This document shows positions 21,964 to 34,165 of a DNA stretch of 64,000 bases, piece by piece. Location of the stretch: NCBI RefSeq assembly GCF_037975245.1, contig NC_092568.1, positions 17,007,001 to 17,071,000 of the forward strand. Direction: 5' to 3'. Below the pieces are notes generated by a model. That model made no database searches, had not been told where the DNA came from, and was given only the letters and a program-made list of their open reading frames with translations. This stretch comes from Apostichopus japonicus. Taxonomy: Eukaryota > Echinodermata > Holothuroidea > Aspidochirotida > Stichopodidae. The position numbers and the translations under genes were made by a program. The first letter of the stretch is position 1. Every line of letters starts with the position of its first letter.

Positions 21964-24900
21964 TTATTCCATGATTTTTTTGCACATGAAGGCGCCCTTA
22001 AGTTTTTTGCTGTTAGCCGGTACATCGTTCCAAATACCTCTACGTGATGGTCTATCCCAGATCATGACTCCCTCCTCTGGAATGTCGAGAGATGGGTTGT
22101 TAGGCATCCAATCAGTGAAGTCCACAGGAGTGTTGTCCGTCCAATGGAACACGCCGTTAGTCAGGATGTCATTCAGACCGATGTACAGGAAAGGTTTCTG
22201 GGATGCCTTTTGTTTGAAGTTATAAATGTCCTAAGAAATGAAGAAAAAAAAACATAATTCCAGAGTGGAAACCTTGAATTTACACAAATATCATACCACC
22301 CCAAGAGATTGGTTGAATTGCGCGCACTTTGGTGTGTAGGTGTGACAAGTTACCAATGATCAAGGCTAAGTTTTTTTTCAAACAAACATTGAAGACTATG
22401 TATAAGAACAATCTTGCGTTTAGACCAAAGACCAAATTTATAGTCTAAATATGTCTCAAAATGAACCATTTGACGTCTAAACGTTTACTTTAGCCTGGAG
22501 GAGCACCTCAGACCCCTACGTGCATGCCAGTCGGCATTGATCTTGAGCATACACCTGTCTATAGGATGTGCTTTCTTGTTGTTCATTACACATGTGTAAG
22601 TGAGATCCCTGTCACGACACCACATATACATGTGTATGTAGATATGTATTAATGTTTTGACAATTCTTTCAGTTCGGTAGTATATAATCTGATCCAGCAT
22701 TACAGGGAACCCACATTTTCTTATATGTCCATTGCGCCTGCGTATGAACGATATCATCTTATCTGGGATATGCGTTTCTTACCATGACATGATGTTCATT
22801 GCGCATACTCCTCCAGATTAACTTGACAAAATCGTATTCTTGTTGGTTGTGGATAGAGACGAGATGAGAGCCTTCATTTACACAGAATTGTTCTGCATTC
22901 ATCCAGTTGAGGTATGGTGTACCGTAATAACTGAAACATTCACAATGAGAACGAAAAAATGGAATTATTGGTTATGAGGAGAAGCATGTTATTCGCTTTT
23001 AACTTCTCGTTTCTATTTACAACTTTAATAGTTAAAGATCGCCCATATTTACTCCTAGGTTTAGTTTGCTAATAAAATATTACTCAATGTTCTCCAAAGT
23101 ACTTTCCGAGGTGTTGGCTCTCCCTATTGATTTCACTGACATTAAGAAGTGTATATTCCGGTAAATGCTGCAGTTAAATCCCTGCAGGTATATTATATAG
23201 AGAATATGGATTGCAACTGAGGAGGATATATATGTTTGGTTGATGACGGTAAAATGCTTGTTGAAGTTTGAGCACGAATATGTGACCATAAATAGACTTT
23301 CTAGCATATTTGGGGCAATATTTAACAATGGTGGCGGAACCGGGGTGTCCCCCAGTTTTGTGAAAAATCTTCCAAAATTGGACTTAAAAAAAATTCAGTG
23401 TCCCATTTTATAAAGAAAAAAACCCTGTAAAATCCCTCATATTTACACTGATAAAGTCCAATATATTATTAAAGGCAAAGGTACCATTTTACGGCAATTT
23501 TAGCCGTTAATGGTCATATATATCGGTGTTTTGGCCGAGTGGATAAAGGCGGTGGCCGGGTTCAGGCGCGGCGGAACGGAAAAATTATTGGGGGGGCTAA
23601 TGTGTGGAGACTACCTAAGCGGAGCGCCACCATCGGTTGGCGCGGAGCGTACAAGAAAATTTTGGGTTATTTCAAACCCCCAGATGGCCGGAAATGGCAC
23701 TTCCCGTGTGTTTTATGCTGCGAATACCTAGCCCTAAAATATGGGTCTCAAGTCTGCAATTTCTCAGATTGCACGTAAAAGTCTGTAAAAACATTGTAAT
23801 TTGTATATTCGATGGTGTTTTAAGAGAGTAGCTATTATACTCGTGTACTCGCAAAGACGTTTTTGAGTGTAGTAAGGGCAGTGGCGGAGCTAGGGGTATT
23901 GGTCGGGGGGGGGGGCAAGAATGGTCTGTAGGGGCGCTTTCGACACTATCTAAGCGGAGCGCCACCACAGGTTGGCGTGGAGCGTACAGAAAAATTTTGA
24001 GTAAAGATACTCCCTAGATTGCAGGAAATGACCCTTTCCGGGCCTTGCTAATTTGCAGATAAACGGAGAATAAATAGGTGTCGTCGCCATTTTGTCGGAA
24101 AATTACACCAACAGAATATGACAAATGTCAATAGGTATATGAGAGCGCAATAAAATAGTCAATAATAGCGAATAAGTAAAAAGTATATTGAAAAGCTGAA
24201 AAGGGCGCCAGCAGTCCATTTGAGTCTGTCGGGGGGGGGGGGGGGATCCGCCTCCTGACTGTATATATGGACGCTCCGCCACTAAGTAAGGGGATGTTGG
24301 AGAACTGGCTGAAATGAGGCAAGTCATTGGCCTAAGACGAAGTTGTGTTACGCTTACTGGTACTCACACTCACTGCTTCCACTTTTCACGGGGCGTGAAG
24401 ACGCGGTTGGGGTGACAATGTGGTCTATAGCCAGGGGACGGGCCGAGGGTCCCCCAGCAATTACTAAAATTATTACACCTATATAGTATACGTGTGCATC
24501 GGACAGATCGACAAGTATGCATTGAAAAATGGGCAGATGCACGTTTCGGAGCCTTGGTAAATATTGGGGGGGCTTATCATGCATTTGCCCCCTCAACTTT
24601 TTCATTGGGGGGGGGGGGGGGGCTGAGCCCCCCCAAGCCCCCCCGGTTCCGCCGCCACTGGCCGGGTTATAGTAAGGTGGTTTTTTAATTTTTATCCAAG
24701 AGCAATCTACGGTTTTCCCACCTGAAATGACTTTCTAAACTGAAAAGATTCCAAAAACTATCCCAGTACAGTCGCGCCTTGTATCTGTTAATATATGATC
24801 ACTCTTAAACTACATTCTTACATGTCTCCCGTTTGTAATTTCCTGTTTTAGAAGCAGTTATTCAACAAACAAAATTAATACAAATTTATATGTTCGAAGT

Positions 24901-25160
24901 TTGTTTTGGCTAAGTGGAAACTTTTTATAACAGTATACCAAGAAATTAACAATGTATGCAAAATTGGGCCCGTATATAGACCTATATAAGTTTTCGTGAA
25001 GTGACGATTGAGAGAAAATCACAAAACTTAACAATTGCAAATATCAAATTTATTCTTACCGATAGCAATATCCTTCATAGTGTGTCCACGTAGTTGGGCA
25101 CATGGATAAACTTGAACCGACCAATGCGGCAAAAATAACTAGCAGTACTTTGGCAATCAT
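21964..25160 (-). CDS. secreted C-type lectin-like protein, 3 exons
   Basis: Exons on the minus strand: 25160-25060 (101 bp), 22930-22783 (148 bp) and 22230-21964 (267 bp), phases 2 and 0, total 516 bp, 171 residues. Residues 1-19 are a signal peptide (MIAKVLLVIFAALVGSSLS). The domain starts CPTTWTHYEGYCYR, a long-form CTLD. It continues through NWMNAEQFC, EGSHLVSIHNQQEYDFV, FLYIGLND, FHWTDNTPVDFTDW and GIWNDVPANS to AFMCKK. The fold landmarks WIGL-like, W-T-D and WND are present. The EPN/QPD site reads NPS, and the two inner cysteines are replaced (EEGV and VPAN). A secreted innate recognition role is inferred; calcium and sugar binding by the usual site is doubtful. A 5' UTR intron is possible (TTATTGCAG just before the ATG). 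Confidence 0.85.
23528..23580 (+). other. tRNA-derived SINE head fragment
   Basis: TTGGCCGAGTGGATAAAGGC closely matches the A-box/D-arm of tRNA-Ser/Leu. A B-box-like GGGTTCAGGC follows too soon for a complete tRNA, so this is a fragment fused to a dispersed repeat. Confidence 0.4.
23879..24284. mobile_element. hAT-type MITE with perfect 8-bp target duplication
   Basis: A 406-bp element between exact copies of AGTAAGGG (23871-23878 and 24285-24292). Inverted ends CAGTGGCGGAGC and GCTCCGCCACTA differ only at the terminal base. The interior carries a TAAGCGGAGCGCCAC repeat motif and a poly-G run; no ORF. Confidence 0.8.
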
Positions 25161-26302
25161 CTTGATTTCAGCTGCAATAAATGGGTGGACCGTCTGTTGT
25201 CTTCGAGGTGAAAATCGCTTGTGAAATGCAAACAAGTCATGGAGGACTTTACCGTGAATGAACTAAGATAAGTGTAAGGAAACAGACATCTTCCTGTCGT
25301 CAAGCAATTAGCACAGGATTGCGTAATCAGCTTCTCAATATTTCCCTTTAGTACATGTAACCTTTACATAAGATAACATAACTACATCCTCAAACAGATT
25401 GGCAGTGTTGATTTTGGTAAGTGTTGATAACAGCCCTGCATAGCCAGAGTGCGAATTGCGTCTGCTCTTCCCCCCCCCCACCCACCCTTGATAGTGTTGT
25501 AAGGGGGGGGTGTAAGCGGGCTTACTACAAAATGGTGCTATCATTTCCATTGTTGTAACTTTTTACCACGCTCCATCCCTGCCCCGTTGTTACAGGTTGT
25601 TTGCAGCTTGACTAGTCAATTTGGATCGCAAATATTAAGGAGAAAGTCAAAGTTTTTTTTAAATTCCCAGTTTGCTTTCGTGTGTGATGGTGTAGCAATA
25701 TCAACTCCCCTTATAGCCTTAGAATCCCCCTACCCCCCCCCCCCCACACACGCATAAATCAGCCCCGTTACAATAACCTCCTACCCGCGCACCCTTCTTT
25801 TAAAAATCCTGGATTCGCCCTTGTGCTGTAATTGATATATGCTGCTGCTGGTAAATACGTTATAGAAAAAAAAAATGAAGTGTGAGGAGACGTCTAAGAA
25901 AATAACTACGGTATTTTGCAGAATGAATTGTTTCTTCTTCTCATTCTTCTGATCTCTATATTAGCACGCGGAATAGGAATAGGACATCATTGTCAATGGG
26001 AGAGGGGAGAGATGGGGGTTTGATCACAGCTAAAGCGTTCCGTCGAGGCCACCTCCTTTCTTTCTTTGAGTGGTGAGACAGCTGGTGGGGGGGCACTGGG
26101 GCAATTGGGGGGGGGGCACTGTAATATTAGCTACAAATATATAGGCCCAAGTTTGATAATTACAGGGTACATGTATATTATATCTACGCGCTTGCTTCGT
26201 TCTTACATTTTACAGATGTTTTCTTGCGCGCCTCCAATTTATACGTCTACCGATACTTGCTTGGCGGTCCACCCCTCCACCCCTCCACCCAACCCGCGGC
26301 TG
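25161..26302. other. intergenic, no gene supported
   Basis: Upstream of the lectin gene on its strand. Contains several G/C homopolymers and short hAT-like debris. I see no confident promoter element or exon. Confidence 0.5.
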
Positions 26303-27270
26303 GCCCGTATGCAGCATTTTCAATGGGGGGGGGTCAATTTTCGGACAAAAAGGACCATTTCCATTACTAATTCCGGTAGTCATGAAGCGTATGAAGCGCC
26401 GCAGGGCGCGAGCTTATCTAGGGGCTCTGGGGCATGACCCCCTCCCCTCCGAAAAATATTGAAATTCTAAACGTCAAATGGTGCAATTCGACGTATTTTG
26501 CGTAAAATATAGTCTACGAAAGAAGACTGAAATTTAGTAAAAATTGTTAATCTGACTTTTTTAATATTTCACTATTATGTAGATTTAACAGACATTATTG
26601 CGAAAATCCTTTTCGCTATAAAGATCTAGAAGAAATAACGCAAGGATAGAACGACTGAAAGGGCTGCAATGGTAAAGAACTAGTCGCGGACAAACGGAAA
26701 GACATATCCAATCGTACTTTCTTCATGCGGCAAGTATACTCGGCAAATGTGACATATCACACACAATACGATATGATATAATACATAGTCTAGCTGAATA
26801 TGACACTCTACAGGTCCATCTGACCCATGTTCTGATCCCCCAGTCAGTGTCCAAAAAGATTTGATACAGTAGGAGAAGCGAGTAGCCTGTAAATTAAGAT
26901 TGAATTTATTTCTGGAAGATCGTACAAGTTACAACCTGGTTGCCAACCTTGATAGACAGACTGTTCTTCAATTTCATCAAAATATCTTTATCAACATCAA
27001 GTATCAAAATATGTTTTTATTTTGAACGCCTTATAAGACATTATTAAAAGCCAAAATAGGCTCATCACACAGCTACTACTGTACTATCCGAAGCGGACCA
27101 TAACGGATACTGCTCCGGGGGGAGGGGGGGGGGGGTGCGGGAGGCTGGTCCCAGTTAGAGCTTCACTCCCCCAGAAATGCTTAGATGGTTTACATGTTAA
27201 TGTTTAACAATTGAGAAAGAAGGAAAGATAATCGAAAGAGGTTGAATTATGGTATTACTATATCTCTGTT

Positions 27271-27276
27271 TTTATT
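27271..27276 (-). terminator. polyadenylation signal, gene copy A
   Basis: Minus-strand AATAAA about 140 bp after the stop codon, conserved in copy B (41458-41463) but changed to AATAGA in copy C. A second AATAAA overlaps the stop codon itself. Confidence 0.5.
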
Positions 27277-27412
27277 TAAAACAAATAATATTCGAATACC
27301 AATTGGTAAAGATGATGTAACCAACAAGAACTGATTATATACAAAAGTCTAGCATACTAATAAAGTATATGCAGTCTTTGATAACAGTGTACAGAGACAG
27401 CAATGGATTCTT

Positions 27413-28443
27413 TTATTTCGCGTAGTGGATGAAGAATCCCTTGGAATTAAATGCAATCATTTTCTTTCTACGAAAAATCAAGACCACAACTAAAACTCTC
27501 AAGATTGGCATCAAATAGTAGTCGTCCATTATTTCCAAGATACGAGCAAGTTTAGCGACATCAATCCAGAGGAGATGAAATATATCATCATCGGAAGAGA
27601 AAGTGAATGGTGGCAGCTGTGGGTCTACTCGGACCCTTGTGTTGGTGTCATCGCGCTGGCAAAATCCATTCTCTGGCAGAAGATAGTTGAATTCATCGCC
27701 ATGAGACAGAGGTACGCAGACACGATCGTGGTAACCAGGAGTGACGTCATACATCAGGAAAGATGATACCAGCTCAAAGAAGTGGTAAAGGTAGTAGGTC
27801 ATGACGTCATAAAAATCAAAGAACAATATGTCCAGTGTTGACCATTCATCTTGGATCTCGTCGAGGTCAAGGTTCAATGATTCTTGACCATCCAAGGTAG
27901 GAGTGAGTTCTTTCAGATCCTCGGACTGGTCAGACTCGTTAGCATCGTCACAGTAGCCATAGTACATACATGGACTGGTGACGAAATAGTTTTCATCCAT
28001 AACATCTTCGAGTTCATAGGAACCTGAAAGTGAAGGAAAGAATGGACACTGAGATTAAATTAGTTTATAAAAGAAAACGAACTTTAAGGTAGTCAAATAT
28101 GAAACAAAACCACGGATATGTTTTGTAGATCTAGAACATATCCATCGTCATTGTATCTAAGCTAGTTTGCCAACTGGCTTAGGCCTACTATATGAAATAA
28201 TTGCTGACCCTCTTCCACCGCTCATTGCATCATATACAACACATCAACACAGCGGCCAACTCCCGTATACCCTATCCTACTGGCAACGCCTAACTAACAA
28301 CAACGCTAAATCTTCGTCGAGGAATAACGGCGAAGGAATATAAATTTAAAGCGAAAATACTTACCAAAAGAGTCAATCGAGATGAAAGCAAATAACATGC
28401 ACAGTATCAGAAGATACTTGCAGTTGAAAGTGGCAAGAGGCAT
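27413..28443 (-). CDS. orphan secreted acidic protein, copy A (229 aa)
   Basis: Two exons: 28443-28365 (79 bp) and 28023-27413 (611 bp), joined in phase 1 with GTAAGT and TTTCAG sites. Exon 1 is a signal peptide (MPLATFNCKYLLILCMLFAF). The mature protein is very acidic and aromatic, with four cysteines (SPCMYYGYC, RVCVPL, GFCQRD) enough for two disulfides. An Asp/Glu/Leu-rich segment follows the first Cys pair (LTPTLDGQES, LDLDEIQDEW). The C-terminus turns hydrophobic (MPILRVLVVVLIF) then basic (RRKK), ending GFFIHYAK. I do not recognise the family and assign no function. The same gene occurs in copies B and C. Confidence 0.8.
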
Positions 28444-28562
28444 TGTAATAAGATAGCAGCGAAAGCGAAGCAAGTGTTGATGAAGATAAAGTTATCTAGC
28501 AACTGATATAACACTATTGCTGTTGACGATTGTTTAAGTTTTAACATTTGACACAATGACTG

Positions 28563-28570
28563 TGACGTCA
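28563..28570. promoter_or_regulatory. CRE/ATF palindrome TGACGTCA upstream of copy A gene
   Basis: Perfect TGACGTCA 120 bp upstream of the ATG, conserved at the same distance in copies B and C. A CREB/ATF-type site by consensus; function inferred. Confidence 0.45.
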
Positions 28571-28984
28571 ATGTAGCCGCTGACTACTAATCGAGCGTTT
28601 TTAGGAGACCGAGTGCGCGCACTGACGCTACTTTTCGAACGCACGTTAGCACAATCGCGCTCTCCTCTTTAAGAGACGTCTTCCTCGGCTTGGTCCGTTG
28701 TTTTGATGATGTACGTGAAGTACATAAGTATACACACGTCTTATTGTTTATGTATAATTAATAAACAATAAATAAACTTGGCACGATGTATAGTATGAGG
28801 CCTATTTAAGATATCAATTAGGTATACACTGAGCGAAGGTTGAAAGGGGTTGGTATAGGGTGAAAGGCAGTGGCGGACTAGCCGCATTGCGGCCATTTGG
28901 GCAATTATTGTTTATCAAAAATCTTTGCCAACTAGCAGAATCGTTGGAATGGAACGATGGGAAAATATTTGGCTGAATATATAT

Positions 28985-29868
28985 GTCCCTCCCCTGTTCC
29001 TGTTTACGCGTATATGCCGAGTTGTCCCTCGCTTGTCCCTGTATATCGCTATATGCCGAGTCGCATATTCCCCTGTTCCTGTATACGCCTAAATGCCGAG
29101 TTGTCCTTCCCCCGTTTCTGTATACCCTTATATGTTGAGTTGTCCCTACCTTGTTCCTGTATACGCCTTTATGCCGAGTTGCCTCCTTACCTGTTCCTGT
29201 ATACACCTATAGGCCGAGTTACACTTTCCCCTGTTCCTGTTTTCCCCATATGCCGAGTTGTCCCTCGCTTGTCCCTGTATATCGCTATACGCCGAGTTGC
29301 CTATTCCCCTGTTCCTGTTTATCGCTATATGCCGAGTTGCCTTCTCCCCTGTTCTGTATACCCCTATTTGCTGAGTTGTCCCTCTCTTGTTCCTGTATAT
29401 TGCATTTTGCCGAGTTGCCTGTTCCCCTGTTCCTGTATACGCCTATATGCCAAGTTGTCCCTCCCCCGTTTCTGTATACCCTTATAAGCTAGTTGTCCCT
29501 CCATTGTTCCTGTATACGCCTTTATGCAGATTTGTCCCTCCCCTGTTCCTGTAAACGCCTATATGCCGAGTTGTCCATCGCTTGTCACTGTATATCGCTA
29601 TATGCCGAGTCGCATATTCCCCTGTTCCTGTAAATCGCTATATGCCAAGTTGCCTTCTCCCCTGTTCCTGTATACCCCTATATGCTGAGTTGTCCCTCTC
29701 TTGTTCCTGTATATCGCATTATGCCGAGTTGCCTATTCCCCTGTTCCTGTATACGCCTTTATTCCGAGTTGTCCCTCCCTGTTCTTTTATAGGCCAATAT
29801 GCTGAGTTGCCTTCTCCCCTGTTGCTGTATACGCCTATATGCCGAGTTGTTCCTCTCATATTCCTGCA
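28985..29868. repeat. 39-bp minisatellite, copy A (about 22 units)
   Basis: Unit GTTCCTGTATACGCCTATAT plus GCCGAGTTGTCCCTCCC with 38-, 39- and 40-bp variants. Copy A lacks the single-copy sequence that separates this array from the gene side in B and C; the left edge is fused to GGCTGAATAT. Confidence 0.95.
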
Positions 29869-29869
29869 G

Positions 29870-32765
29870 CTTTCTTTAGCAAACACATTAATAGCAAGAC
29901 AATGTGTTGGTACTAATTTTTCCATTCTCCAGACCAGGAACGAGTTTGACTCTTCTTGTTCAGCTCCGAGGGACGTGTCTGTCGTTTGTTAAACACTTAG
30001 AAGACAACATATTATTATTATTATTATAACTTATTATCTTGTCAATCATACCAATATAGTTATTTTCAGAACAAGTATATTTAAACTAAAGTCGATACTC
30101 CCAAATCAGAGAATGGGGTTGCACTTGAATGAATGACCAGCAAAACTAATCATTTATTATTCCAGCCATATGAACGTATCCTGATATGGTAACGTGCAAC
30201 GCTTGATATATCTTGTACCGCACCGACTTGTAAAGAACGTTGCCACACATTTTAAACCATCGATATCCAAGTAATGATTTAATGGATGATATACTACGTA
30301 TTAATGTGATTATGTTGTAAACACTCTTTGACAAAAGTACTCTCAATCCAGGTTTTTATTTCCTTGACTCTATTTTTTGTTTCATTTTTTTGACAATTGG
30401 CCCCTCGTAAAAAATTCTCAGGCTCTTGAATAAAGTGGCTAGGCTACTAAATCCATCGAGCAGACTATTAGATCAGTTATTCAGATCAGGGAGTAGCCAC
30501 ACCAGTCAGATGCATTACAAAATTCATTCGAGAATATAAGACTTCTATATATTATGACCTCAGATAACATGTTTGCAATGCATTGCATAGCAAGTTCTTT
30601 TACCTGATTACACAATCGTTTTCAAGACTTTTGAGAAAACCAAGATAATGTTGTAATCTGCTCTTTTGGGTGACCGTTGAGCTTTGACACAATGTCGTCA
30701 CCACATTCCCAAACCCTGATATGGAAAGAAAGGGAACTTGACCTCGGGTCAGTTGTGATTACTGATCCCGTCATAATGATTGAATTTAATCAGTTCTCTT
30801 AATACTTTGCAGCAATCTATATAGTCGAAAAAATATCTGCCCTATGTCGAACCGTGTCCTCAGAAGAAATTTCCATATCATAAGAGTATACATAATATCA
30901 TATTTACATTAATGCCGTCATAAATATTTATCGAGCACTCGTTGTATGTACTTTCACAATGTAGTAGTATAAGGCATGACATAGGATGGTAGTAGTCGTA
31001 AAGTGAATTCTGTATAGGCCTATAATATGACGGGGTTCTGTGTGTCTTGTTTGACTATAGCTCTTCAAGAAATACGTGAGGGGAAAATGTTTTTGTCATG
31101 ATCATGGAAAGACAATATGTAGTAAGGAACCAAGTTTCATGAGATAAACATTTTTTTTTTAAATATACTTTCTTATTCTTATCTTGCAAACGCATGTAGA
31201 TAGAATAAATATGGCATATTAGTTCTAATTTATCTCGGGACACGATTTAGATTAATCAATTTTTTTCGGCGGTTATATTTTTGGTCAAAATAATAATCTA
31301 GGTTTTTAAGTCAATCATCTTGAAGAGAGGACATACGGAGCGTGATGGAAAGACGGAAGGACATTATATGAATAAGAACTCTCTTATTCATATAGTTACT
31401 TACTCACTGTTGTAACTCAAACAGTTGTTGAATGGGTAAACCATTACCCGTCTTGGTCTTTTAGCTAAAGTCAGGTTTAGTATATATAAATATATAAGTA
31501 TATTGACGTATGAAGTGAGCGTGACACATTTGCTTGTTACCCAATGGTAATACCAGTTCCTAATACCATGGTTACGTACATTAGTTTACCCCTCACTCAT
31601 TCGCACAATGGAAGAATCCCTGCTGGGGAGATTCCCCTACTAGTGAGGAGGGAGACTTCGCCCGAGCCTCTGCCAATCGCAGTTCATGCAATTGAAAGAT
31701 CGGAAAGAGGTGGGCCACGGTTGTATTATTCATTCTCTTTCGATCTAATGTCGTTAATTTTAAATCCATAGAAAGAATCAAGCAGCATGTAAAGCTCTTT
31801 TATGATTGCAAAGAGTGTTTATTTTCAGTTGGAATTTCTTACAAGAATGATTTCCCTTTTAGCATTCCTCCCATTTCATGGAGTATAATTCTTGGATCAA
31901 CGTAATCTCTAATCGCCCAATGACTTGAAAGGAAATGCAAAGAATGTTTCTATAGTTCACATGTTCTCATTAGTTTATTCCTTCATTTTGATTCAGACTT
32001 ACAACAGCTCAAAGAACACTTTGTAATATGATGTTTTTTTTCAAGATTAAATAAGTTGCATGAATAAATTTGGTCAGGTGATGAAGTGAAAGGAAAGCAG
32101 AGTTCTGGACGCAAGTCAAATCATTATTAAACCTATACTCTATGAGAGGCGATTCAAATACCTCTTTTCAAATCAGCAGAAGAAGGAGGAAACTTTATCT
32201 TTATTCTGTTCATCGGAAACTTATGCAATTGAACATTTCATTGTCATAGAGATATAATATACAATGTTCATGGTTCAGTAACGTACCGGCAAATGGTATG
32301 GGAATGAGGGGCGGCGGTGAAGGGAGGGTAGCTATGACCATGAAAGAGATGCTATTGCCTTCTATAACTTTTGTTTCACATCAGTGATTATAGCTGTTGA
32401 TGTAGTCGACCTTGTCATAGTGTTGACTTGTATTGCACATATACAAGCTATAAAAACATCCAAACCTCGTCCTCGTCACCGTCCCTTCCTCATTACCATT
32501 CAGTCTTTCAAAATGCAACAATTTTAAACGACGTGATCAAGAAAGCTGATAATAGATCAAAATTTGATATTTATAAAGATGATTCTAATAATTGTATTAA
32601 GCTAAATACACACTTATATGTATGTGTGGAACACAGTCATTTGGGGGCGGGGAGGGGGGGGGGGCTATCCACGCAAACTGCCGCAGTTTCAGAGCATCAA
32701 TAAGCAATAAGCACATCAGGTCACTGCGGACTTAACAAAGTCTTGTAGTTGACGAATTCCCGGTC
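29870..32765. other. duplicated unit spacer, no gene supported
   Basis: Conserved between A and B with small indels but no credible ORF. A 75-codon plus-strand frame at 31544-31771 persists in copies B1 and B2. It lacks splice context or domain content and is treated as chance. Confidence 0.5.
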
Positions 32766-33487
32766 GCGATTTTTTTTACCCCAAACAGGTTTGCAATTAC
32801 GGAGTTTTCAGCCAATCAGATTGCTCGTGACGTCAGCATAAATAATAGCCATCGCTTGGAAGTTCGAAGACATATACTGGGTTACACACTGACACTTGAT
32901 TGAGTCTTGTTAAGGGGTTTCCCTTCAATCGCCCTAACTTTACTTTTAATGCTTGGATTATATGTTAACCTCACTTATGATACATACGCTACATTTTATT
33001 TGGTTCGTGTTTACGTTATCCACGATTCGTGAGCCGTTCTATTGAAATCAGAATTCGTTTCGTGGAATGGGTAGGCCTACACTCAAAGCAACTTCACGAC
33101 GCGAGTCTAGAGTAAATATACGCAAAACAGTATTTCCGTCACTGCACTGTGTACAGAGTTATAATACATAAAGGCATACAGCGCATGTGTGATGTACCCT
33201 GTACGAAACTTTCACTGTGCGATGTTATCGATTAATGCCTTTACAGAAAACTTCGATCAAAGTAGATCATACAATACTAGTGTGCTAAATATGTCTAAAC
33301 CAACTCCAAACATATCTAAATATATGTACGAAAAGCTACGGGTAATTTTGAACGGGTATATCTTCGTTGCAACAAATGGATGCAGAACCTCGAAGTGAAG
33401 TTTTCTGTGGTGATGACGTAACTTTTCCGACCAATCATGAACTACTATTTACGCACACTTGCAAACCTGTTTGGGAAAAAATTTCGC
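32766..33487. mobile_element. Mutator-like non-autonomous element, copy A
   Basis: A 722-bp element with terminal inverted repeats of about 28 bp (core CCCAAACAGGTTTGCAA). Flanks are TTCCCGGTC (32757-32765) and TTCTCTGTC (33488-33496), 7 of 9 identical. The orthologous copy in B retains a perfect 9-bp duplication. Confidence 0.7.
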
Positions 33488-34102
33488 TTCTCTGTCCCCG
33501 TGTTTCCCAAATCTACTTGCATAAACTCAAAACCCTATGAATCCTGTTTCGGGTTTCGAATAACCGTGCTTTCCAGCCATTCAGATCCCTCAATAAGATT
33601 AGTCACATGAAGTTCACATATTTGACTTAATAAGCATTGTCTCTCATTCAAAACGGTACTAAAATGTGAATAGGTTTTGTCTGTTGAAATTTCAGGCTTT
33701 CTCCAGTTCATGATCGTCTGCATATAGAATATAGTTGTAAAAGGACACAACTTACAGCAAGAACTCTCTTGCGAGCATAATCTTAAGCAACCTTTTGTGA
33801 ATAAGAAGATTATACGGAATCCGTTTTTCTTTTACTGCTTGCTTCGAAGTCATCGATAGTAGTAAGGGCTTATAAGCCTATTGTATATTTACGTCTTGGA
33901 AGGAAACGACATTCTTACTGCTTGCTGCAATGTAAACAAAGACAAGCGTGAGCTTCTTGTAAATAAAGATATCCAGATGCGTTGTTCTAATGAGAGTAAA
34001 ACATGATGAATAGAGATTTCGTTGAAGGCAGTGCCGTTCATTGTTACCAATAGATTGTATCCAACCAACAATACCAATTTAAGCTCGTAGAAAGTTAACT
34101 CG

Positions 34103-34165
34103 TCAAATGGTTCAATGGGTAGAACAGTGGACTGGTAACCTGATGAACTGAGTTCGACTCCATCA
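34103..34165 (+). other. tRNA-like SINE head, copy A
   Basis: GGTTCAATGGGTAGAACAG resembles a tRNA D-arm/A-box and AGTTCGACTCC is a B-box at tRNA spacing. The acceptor stem is not convincing, so it is a tRNA-derived repeat. Duplicated at about 50578-50640. Confidence 0.45.

Larger units (their letters stand above)
23326..24660. mobile_element. composite of nested hAT-like and tRNA-like repeats in lectin intron 1
   Basis: The outer ends form an inverted pair of about 20 bp (GGCGGAACCGGGG left, CCCCGGTTCCGCC right), but the flanks do not match as a target duplication. Inside are a tRNA Ser/Leu-like A-box (TGGCCGAGTGG at about 23532), a poly-G-bearing repeat and a complete MITE at 23879-24284. 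No transposase is present. Confidence 0.5.

Noticed and set aside
28870-28900. CAGTGGCGGACTAG as another hAT end
   Set aside because: No matching right end or target duplication found in any of the three copies.
30738-30756. TGACCTCGGGTCA as a nuclear-receptor site
   Set aside because: Single everted half-site pair far from any recognised gene; kept in B simply by duplication.
31544-31771. 75-codon plus-strand frame conserved in three blocks
   Set aside because: Preserved only as the surrounding duplication is. No signal peptide, domain or splice context.
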